This document shows, piece by piece, positions 7,903 to 12,601 of a stretch of 12,601 nt of DNA; the stretch's first letter is position 1; each line of letters begins with the position of its first letter. Made by a program: the position numbers and the translations under genes. Source of the DNA: an uncultured Bacillota bacterium (lineage in GTDB: Bacteria; Bacillota; Clostridia; Peptostreptococcales; Anaerovoracaceae); NCBI GenBank assembly GCA_902465215.1, contig CABQMM010000012.1, positions 1-12,601 of the forward strand, given 5' to 3'. The notes under the pieces were generated by a model. The model had not been told where the DNA came from. It saw nothing but the letters and a program-made list of their open reading frames with translations, and ran no database searches.

Positions 7903-9582
7903 CTATTTCTTTGTTACCTTGATGTCCACGGTTGTATAAATGGTATCCATCTGTTCTTCATCGTTGTACATCTGGTTTGCATAATATATCAACACATCGC
8001 TGTCCGCCGTCGTCAAAGGGTCCGCCCCATATTGAACATACTGACTGACATCCATGCGTTTTCCGTTTGTCAGAACCGCTTCCACCTTCATGCCTGCCGG
8101 ATTAAAGGTTTGGCCTTCCTTGTAGACTGTCTTTTTCGGCATCTTGCTGACTGTGATTTTCTTTATTTTGCTGCCGAGAGCCATCATCTGTGCCGAGTCG
8201 TTTTTAAAATAGATGGTTCCGTATTCATCGACAATCGGGCTGCAGATTGCGTACTGCGCCTGCGAACCCTGTGGGGTGAACAGAACCGGAGCACAAAGCC
8301 AGTCTTTGCGTCCGTCGTTTTCAACCACGCCGTCAACGACCTCGGTAAGTCCCGGCTTATCCTTGATATAACGCAGTTTGCCCGGCGTCATATTCTCGAA
8401 AAAGTATACATAGGTATAACCGTCTTTTGCGCCCGTGTATACCAGTCCGCTGGTCTGCGGGTACCCCATCGTGTAAGCGCGATATGCGATTTTCCACTTT
8501 TTCAAGTCGATTACCGTGATGTTATGTCCGTTATACTTGGCAAATTGTCCCTCACCGGAAACACCGACATAGGCTCTGCCGTTGTAAATTGCAGGCGTGG
8601 AGGTGCTCATGCCTCCGAGCTTCAATTCTTTCAGTCCGCTGATTTTTCCTTTCTTGGAGACCTTTACAGAATAAAAGCTTCCTCCCTTTGAGGTAAAATA
8701 ATAGCGATTTGTTGCCTTATCATAGGAAACATTGCTGCGGATGTCCGCATTAAGCCCTGTTTTCTTGCTCAGAACCTTTCCGGTTTTCGGATTGAGGCAC
8801 AGAAGTTTTGATGTCTGCTCGGTATAAGCGTCATCCCCGTCATCGGTACCTACCAATAAGAAATCCTTGCATACATAGGCACCCGCCCAATAAAATCCAC
8901 CTTTTGAGGTGTATTTCCACTTTGCTTTTTTGGCTTCCGTCGTTTTTTTCGTATTTTCATCTTTCACGCTGACGCACACGAAATTGGCATCGCGCGTTTC
9001 CGAGTTCCAAAAGCCCGTATATACATAACCGTCATAGTATGTAATCGGGCAGTTCGGCTGTCCGCCGAGCTTATCGGTATAGACCCACAGGGACTTCAGC
9101 GTCTTGGCGTCAAACGCCTGGATAATGCCGCCCGCAAGACCTACAAAAATCTTACCGTCCGCATAGGTCGGCGGCACGATGCTGAAGCTCGAGTTGTTGA
9201 CCATCTTTCCGGATTTCACCTTTTCACCGCTGACGGCATCCATCTTATTGATGGTTTTGCCCTGATTGTAATAAAGGTAGCCATCCACCAGTATCGGTGA
9301 ACCTACGGCCTGTGAGCCATAACCGCTTCCTGACTTGGTTGCCCAAAACAGTGCCGCATCTGAAGCCTTGGTAGGCACCGGCTTAGTGGTTACCGCATTG
9401 TGATTGCTGTTTCCCCGAAAGTTTGTCCAGTCTGACTTGATAACCTTGCTCGGATTTGGATTTTCACATGCGAATTCGACTAAATCCGCAGCAAAACCTG
9501 TTGCTGACAATCCGAGTGCAAGCGTCAACGCAAGCAGCACCGCAAACAATCGCCGTTTTCTAAAATGCTTTTGTTTCTTCAT
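7903..9582 (-). CDS. Secreted PQQ-like beta-propeller protein with C-terminal bacterial Ig-like domain
   Basis: 559 residues. It starts with a classical signal peptide (basic MKKQKHFRKRR, hydrophobic LFAVLLALTLALGL, likely cleavage after GFA or GFAA near residue 31-32). Residues about 80-470 form repeated propeller blades, for example SPILVDGYLYY followed by INKMDAVSGEKV, and ADGKIFVGLAGGIIQAFDAK followed by SLWVY. Each has the G-x-hydrophobic-(Y/F)V and 'aldA.tG...W' pattern of BamB/PQQ-type repeats. Such repeats usually act as binding or scaffold surfaces, and I see no evidence of PQQ-dependent enzyme activity. Residues about 473-558 match a group-3-type bacterial Ig-like domain (KITVSKMPKKTVYKEGQTF, then a GMKVEAVLTNGK strand). 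No TM anchor or LPXTG is seen, so the protein is probably released or held at the wall by partners. It is followed 15 nt later by the giant surface protein gene, suggesting that the two are made together. The exact ligand is unknown. Confidence 0.88.
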   Translation of the reverse strand: MKKQKHFRKRRLFAVLLALTLALGLSATGFAADLVEFACENPNPSKVIKSDWTNFRGNSNHNAVTTKPVPTKASDAALFWATKSGSGYGSQAVGSPILVDGYLYYNQGKTINKMDAVSGEKVKSGKMVNNSSFSIVPPTYADGKIFVGLAGGIIQAFDAKTLKSLWVYTDKLGGQPNCPITYYDGYVYTGFWNSETRDANFVCVSVKDENTKKTTEAKKAKWKYTSKGGFYWAGAYVCKDFLLVGTDDGDDAYTEQTSKLLCLNPKTGKVLSKKTGLNADIRSNVSYDKATNRYYFTSKGGSFYSVKVSKKGKISGLKELKLGGMSTSTPAIYNGRAYVGVSGEGQFAKYNGHNITVIDLKKWKIAYRAYTMGYPQTSGLVYTGAKDGYTYVYFFENMTPGKLRYIKDKPGLTEVVDGVVENDGRKDWLCAPVLFTPQGSQAQYAICSPIVDEYGTIYFKNDSAQMMALGSKIKKITVSKMPKKTVYKEGQTFNPAGMKVEAVLTNGKRMDVSQYVQYGADPLTTADSDVLIYYANQMYNDEEQMDTIYTTVDIKVTKK

Positions 9583-10969
9583 CTTTTCCTCCTGACTGTA
9601 ATTTCGTTTTTCTATGTTTTCTTCGCAAACCATAATAGTAGCGTAATACTTTCTGATATTTTTCCTCACTCATTTCGTGTGTGCTGTAACGCGCCTCCAG
9701 ATAAATTTCCTCGATTTCGGGTCGCTGCACGCTCGGTTGCGAGCTGCCTTCTTTTTTCCTGATAAAATACAGGAGCGCGATGATTGCTTTTCTGCGATCG
9801 GTGCTTTTTATCTCCTTCCGGCGCGGTCTATAAATAAGTTTCTTATTTCCGCTCTTGCGTTTCCGCCGCAATGCCCATATCACGGCCGCCAGTATTATCA
9901 GCAGCAGAATCCATAACAGCACAAGTGTCTGGTAATTGACTTCCGACTTTGTTGCTGAATCCTGCTCTTCGTCTTTCTTTTTATCCGGCTGCTGCTCTTC
10001 TTGAGGCTGCGTCTTTGTATCTTCTTCTATGCCGATGCTTCCTGCGCTTTTCATCAGCCCAATGTATGGCGGGGTCGTTTCAAACGGAAGCCAGCCGACT
10101 CCGGCTTCGTAATATTCTGCCCAGCAGTGCGCCTGCGCGGCTGTGACTGTAATTTCTTCACCTGCTTTCGCGCCGGCCGCCATATCCGGTGTAATCAGGT
10201 AGCCCTCCGTGAATCTTGCCGGAATTCCGTAATAGCGAAATGCCATTACGGCAGCGGCAGCAAAATGTTTATCATACCCGGATCCCCTCTTCAGAAAAGA
10301 TTCCACAAAATCGTCGTCTGTCCTGTCGGTGACCGTCTCGTCATACTGCAAACGGCTGAGCTGCTTTAGAATTGCAGTCTTTGCCTCACCGCTTGTCTTA
10401 ATCTCTTCGGATGAAAGAAAAAATTCTGCGACTGCCTGATAGCATTCGTCCGGAATTTGCATGTCGAACTGCAATACATAGTCCCTGTAATTCGACTCCG
10501 CCTGCCGGTAGTTTTGTACTTGCTCGCTGCCGGCTGAAAGTCCGTCAAGAATGTCGCCGTACCGCTCTATCGCATAAGGCATTGTCGTTACTGCATAGCG
10601 TTCTGCGCTTTTTTTGTCCGGAAGCAGGCCTCCGCCAATCAGTGTTCTTCCGCTCGCTTCGATTTTTTCCGCTTCGTAAGGAAGGTATAAATATCTGCGG
10701 CTCGCGCCGATATTCAGGACTTGGATAACATTTTTCTGCTCATCGTCCGCGGAATTTAAGCCCGAAGCTCGGTATGAAGCCGCGAGCATGGTTTGAGGGC
10801 TGAACCCCTTTTCTTTAAGCTGATAGAACAGCGTGTTTTCCTCGGCAGTTTCTTTCTCTTCCTGCGTGAGAGCACTTACTGCCTGTTTCCACCCGTCCTT
10901 TGTATAAAGATTTCCTGTATATCCTCTAAGGTAGTACGCCCTCGGACTGCTCATTGTCACCCGAAGCAC
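9560..10969 (-). CDS. Transglutaminase-like domain protein with TM helix and DUF4129-like tail (C-terminal part of split gene)
   Basis: Numbering from the GTG at 10969: the protein opens with LRVTMSSPRAYYLRGYTG, typical of the extracellular region just before the transglutaminase fold in DUF3488/TGase membrane proteins. The transglutaminase core is at about 190-305. The nucleophile region reads SGYDKHFAAAAVMAFRYYGI, with Asp233 where the family Cys is expected. The His motif is AHCWAEYYEAGVGWLPFETT, with His281 kept and Glu297 at the usual Asp. A charged Gln/Glu/Lys linker (about 315-345), a TM helix (347-366) and a basic cytoplasmic tail follow. The end of the tail (RPEIEEIYLEARYS) resembles DUF4129-type tails. 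The GTG has no convincing ribosome site, and the frame is continuous with the upstream membrane segment across the TGA, so this is probably not an independent gene. The predicted outer domain is unlikely to work as a classical Cys protease or transglutaminase. The stop is TAG, overlapping the next gene by 23 nt. Confidence 0.85.
   Translation of the reverse strand: MLRVTMSSPRAYYLRGYTGNLYTKDGWKQAVSALTQEEKETAEENTLFYQLKEKGFSPQTMLAASYRASGLNSADDEQKNVIQVLNIGASRRYLYLPYEAEKIEASGRTLIGGGLLPDKKSAERYAVTTMPYAIERYGDILDGLSAGSEQVQNYRQAESNYRDYVLQFDMQIPDECYQAVAEFFLSSEEIKTSGEAKTAILKQLSRLQYDETVTDRTDDDFVESFLKRGSGYDKHFAAAAVMAFRYYGIPARFTEGYLITPDMAAGAKAGEEITVTAAQAHCWAEYYEAGVGWLPFETTPPYIGLMKSAGSIGIEEDTKTQPQEEQQPDKKKDEEQDSATKSEVNYQTLVLLWILLLIILAAVIWALRRKRKSGNKKLIYRPRRKEIKSTDRRKAIIALLYFIRKKEGSSQPSVQRPEIEEIYLEARYSTHEMSEEKYQKVLRYYYGLRRKHRKTKLQSGGKDEETKAF
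9583..9593 (-). promoter_or_regulatory. Ribosome binding site that sets the start of the beta-propeller gene
   Basis: AGGAGG at 9593-9588, five bases before ATG 9582. It lies inside the 3' end of the transglutaminase gene. It favours ATG 9582 over the upstream in-frame start at 9669, which would add 29 residues ahead of a clear signal peptide. Confidence 0.85.
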
Positions 10970-11002
10970 GGTCTGCGTATCTTTTTCCGCTGATTTATCT
11001 TC

Positions 11003-11020
11003 GTAAAAGCTTCAAAAGCT
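11003..11020 (-). other. In-frame TGA inside a 9-nt near-tandem repeat splitting the transglutaminase gene
   Basis: On the minus strand, AGCTTTTGA (11020-11012) is followed directly by AGCTTTTAC (11011-11003); seven of nine bases match. The TGA ends the upstream frame, and the same frame then continues with family-like sequence. Removing either nine-base unit's worth of sequence would give GMSFYED without a stop. A small in-frame duplication plus base changes is therefore one possible origin, and a point mutation of a sense codon is another. No other long coding frame in the window contains an in-frame TGA, and tryptophan is encoded by TGG, so reassignment of TGA is unlikely. Confidence 0.75.
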
Positions 11021-11686
11021 CATGCCGCTTTCACGGCCGCCGTAAAGCCATTCTTCCTTTTGTGTTTCGATTCTGCTTCTCAGCTCTTCAATTCCCTCTG
11101 CTGCGTTTTGCGTGCCGAATGCGATGCCAAGTAATGCTCCTGACATCAGCAGAATACATAGAAAGCCGATTCCTCTTTTGTAATCTCTCCCGAACCCTCT
11201 CATAACGCATATCACCGCTATGAGAAGGAAATACAGTCCGGTCATTCGTACAGATTCCGAAGGCAACCAAAGCTGCAAAGCCACCGGCACAATCGCAAAT
11301 GCCGCAAATACCGTAAAAAAGGTCATTCCGCCCCGGCGCAAAGCAAGTAAAAAGCAAAACGCTGCAAATCCTCCCGCCAAGGCAAATGTCACGACGGTAA
11401 GAAATGCACCCCCTGTCTGTGCATATACCTTATGTATCACCGACAAATAGCTCTCTCGGTGCTCCATGAACAGGTTCAGGATTTCGCCAAAGCTGCGTGC
11501 CTGAAAAACCCTTTGCAGGCTGCCGCATGCTACCTCCAAAACGCTCATCATCCATACAGTCGCACAGCCTGCCGCAAAAATATAAGCGGCCGGCCCATCC
11601 GAAAACCATGTATTCTCTTCCCGGTTTACCCATTTTAACGGCGTGTTTTCTTTTTTATAGACTGTGGTTTTTCGCTGTTTCATCAT
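11012..11686 (-). CDS. N-terminal membrane part of a transglutaminase-like protein, ended by an in-frame TGA
   Basis: This is a 224-residue polytopic membrane protein. Hydrophobic segments lie at about residues 33-53, 94-116, 121-141, 149-163 and 172-191, followed by a charged helix (ELRSRIETQKEEWLYGG). The pattern matches the multi-TM N terminus of DUF3488/transglutaminase membrane proteins, in which an extracellular transglutaminase domain follows the last helix. The reading frame continues past the TGA without a shift (SFYEDKSAEKDTQTVLRVTM) into the transglutaminase domain, so this is very probably the first third of one 709-codon gene, 11686-9560. The start is taken as ATG at 11686; a second ATG follows at 11683 and a TTG precedes at 11689. 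No Shine-Dalgarno is visible, and the start overlaps the end of the DUF58 gene, consistent with coupled translation. If the stop is real, the product is a membrane stub without the outer domain. Confidence 0.8.
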   Translation of the reverse strand: MMKQRKTTVYKKENTPLKWVNREENTWFSDGPAAYIFAAGCATVWMMSVLEVACGSLQRVFQARSFGEILNLFMEHRESYLSVIHKVYAQTGGAFLTVVTFALAGGFAAFCFLLALRRGGMTFFTVFAAFAIVPVALQLWLPSESVRMTGLYFLLIAVICVMRGFGRDYKRGIGFLCILLMSGALLGIAFGTQNAAEGIEELRSRIETQKEEWLYGGRESGMSF

Positions 11687-12601
11687 CAATTACTATAATT
11701 TGTGCAAAGCGATTTTCTTCGCATGTATCCTGAAATCGCTCCCATATCGTCCTCTTACGTTCTTCTAAGGTTGCTGCGAGTATTTCTCCCAGAGAAAGCA
11801 GCAAATCTTCCGCAGACTGAATTTCCACCGTGCACACGCTTTGTGTTTTTTTATCCCACCAGCCGATATGATGTACAATCCCTTTGTCTGTCAAATCCTC
11901 CGACAAGGCAATTATGCATGCACAGGCATGTTCAATCGCCGTCTCAGCTTTTTCGCCCGCTTCCTCGATTTCATAACTGTTTTCAAGAAGCAGCAGCAGA
12001 CGATAATCAATCGGGCAGCTTCCCTCGCGGACAATCCAGCTTTCATTTCTGCTGCTCAATTTCCAATGAATCGCACGGAAGTTGTCTCCGCTGCGATAAT
12101 CCCGCAATTCGTAGGTCTGGCTTTGATCCGCTCCCAGCCGGTTCTCGGCATAGGTGTCACTGCTTTCTGCGTATTGATAGAATACTTCCGGCATTTGCGG
12201 AGGCTCTGCTGCCTGAGGAAGCAAAAGGCAGGTAAGCATTTGTCTTTCCACTCCTTTGAGGTGAAAACAGAACAATCCCAAAAGATCCGTCACATAGACT
12301 GCCTCAATCATTACCTGAAGCTTTCCCGCATGACTGCTTTTAAACTCAAGCGTCCATTTATCTTTCTTTTCCGCCTGCAATCCGAGCGCCATTTCGCACA
12401 TCTGACCTGTCAATAAGTTTTCGCTTTGTATCTTGAGCTTCAGACCGATTGGCAGTTTTCCGCTGTAATTTGTTTTTATTTCTAAGACTGCCTGTTTCTC
12501 TCCGTTCCGACTTCCTTTCAATTCAAAGCCGGCTTTTATGTGTTTTGTGGCAAAGTACGTCCAAATTGCCAAAACGATAACTGCCAGAAGCGAGTCTGTA
12601 A
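11655..12601 (-). CDS. DUF58 domain protein, 5' end outside the window
   Basis: The frame is open to the right edge (first complete codon at 12599), so the N terminus is missing. The TTG at 12572 lies inside a hydrophobic stretch (LLAVIVLAIWTYF) and is unlikely to be the start. That stretch fits the end of the N-terminal membrane hairpin usual in this family. About 315 residues are visible. Numbering from 12572, the DUF58 signature is at residues 155-182: YELRDYRSGDNFRAIHWK, followed by a basic and polar stretch ending in VREG. A Rossmann/vWA-like half follows (LLLLLENSYE near 193-202, QIIVIDDE near 291-298). DUF58 proteins typically sit beside a MoxR AAA+ ATPase and a transglutaminase-like membrane protein; the second partner is next here, and the first would be expected just upstream. 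The molecular role of the family is poorly defined. The stop is TAA, overlapping the next gene by 32 nt, which suggests translational coupling. Confidence 0.9.
   Translation of the reverse strand, partial: TDSLLAVIVLAIWTYFATKHIKAGFELKGSRNGEKQAVLEIKTNYSGKLPIGLKLKIQSENLLTGQMCEMALGLQAEKKDKWTLEFKSSHAGKLQVMIEAVYVTDLLGLFCFHLKGVERQMLTCLLLPQAAEPPQMPEVFYQYAESSDTYAENRLGADQSQTYELRDYRSGDNFRAIHWKLSSRNESWIVREGSCPIDYRLLLLLENSYEIEEAGEKAETAIEHACACIIALSEDLTDKGIVHHIGWWDKKTQSVCTVEIQSAEDLLLSLGEILAATLEERKRTIWERFQDTCEENRFAQIIVIDDETAKNHSL

Noticed and set aside
7879..8691. Plus-strand open frame of 270 codons
   Set aside because: It lies opposite the propeller gene, which has a signal peptide, repeats and a strong ribosome site. 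The plus-strand product is Cys/His/Arg-rich with no recognisable domain, as expected of a shadow frame.
11012..11014. TGA read as selenocysteine
   Set aside because: The position is a linker between a membrane helix and the transglutaminase fold, not a redox site, and I see no clear hairpin just downstream that could serve as a bacterial SECIS.
11012..11014. TGA reassigned to a sense codon in this organism
   Set aside because: None of the roughly four thousand other codons in the long genes is an in-frame TGA, and Trp is TGG throughout. Reassignment should leave many TGA codons. TGA is not used as a confirmed stop here either, so this rests on absence only.

Overview
The window reads as one minus-strand gene cluster from a Gram-positive bacterium, most likely an anaerobic, perhaps host-associated member of the Clostridia/Eubacteriales. 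The support is strong AGGAGG-type ribosome binding sites, moderate GC content, and a giant secreted protein built from GLUG and InlB B-type (Listeria-Bacteroides) repeats. A DUF58-transglutaminase pair with short or overlapping gene junctions fits as well. The taxonomic placement is inference from protein style, not from a marker gene.

Reading in the direction of transcription (high to low coordinates): (1) 12601-11655, a DUF58 protein whose 5' end lies outside the window. (2) 11686-9560, a membrane-anchored transglutaminase-like protein. It is split by an in-frame TGA at 11014-11012 into a five-helix membrane part and an extracellular transglutaminase/TM/cytoplasmic-tail part. The expected catalytic Cys is Asp and the expected Asp is Glu. 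(3) 9582-7903, a secreted PQQ-like beta-propeller with a C-terminal bacterial Ig-like domain. (4) 7887-1405, a 2160-residue secreted surface protein with four GLUG beta-helix blocks, Ig-like spacers and three InlB B repeats. Its reading frame breaks between about 1466 and 1405. (5) 1432-101, the out-of-frame remainder of gene 4: the end of the fourth GLUG block, a Gly/Asp/Gln-rich linker, and a membrane anchor with a basic tail. If repaired, genes 4 and 5 form one protein of about 2595 residues. (6) A probable new gene start at 57 (or 75) running off the left edge.

The gene borders are overlaps (32 nt, 23 nt) or gaps of 15 and 25-43 nt. I see no promoter-sized gap and no terminator, so this looks like part of a single operon. 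Inferred picture: a DUF58/transglutaminase-like membrane module, usually found next to a MoxR ATPase, is transcribed together with two secreted products, a beta-propeller and a giant cell-surface protein. The most notable points are two independent reading-frame lesions in otherwise well-preserved genes, the non-canonical transglutaminase active site, and the tight linkage of the membrane module to its possible surface cargo. The lesions could be real decay, strain-level variation or sequencing error.
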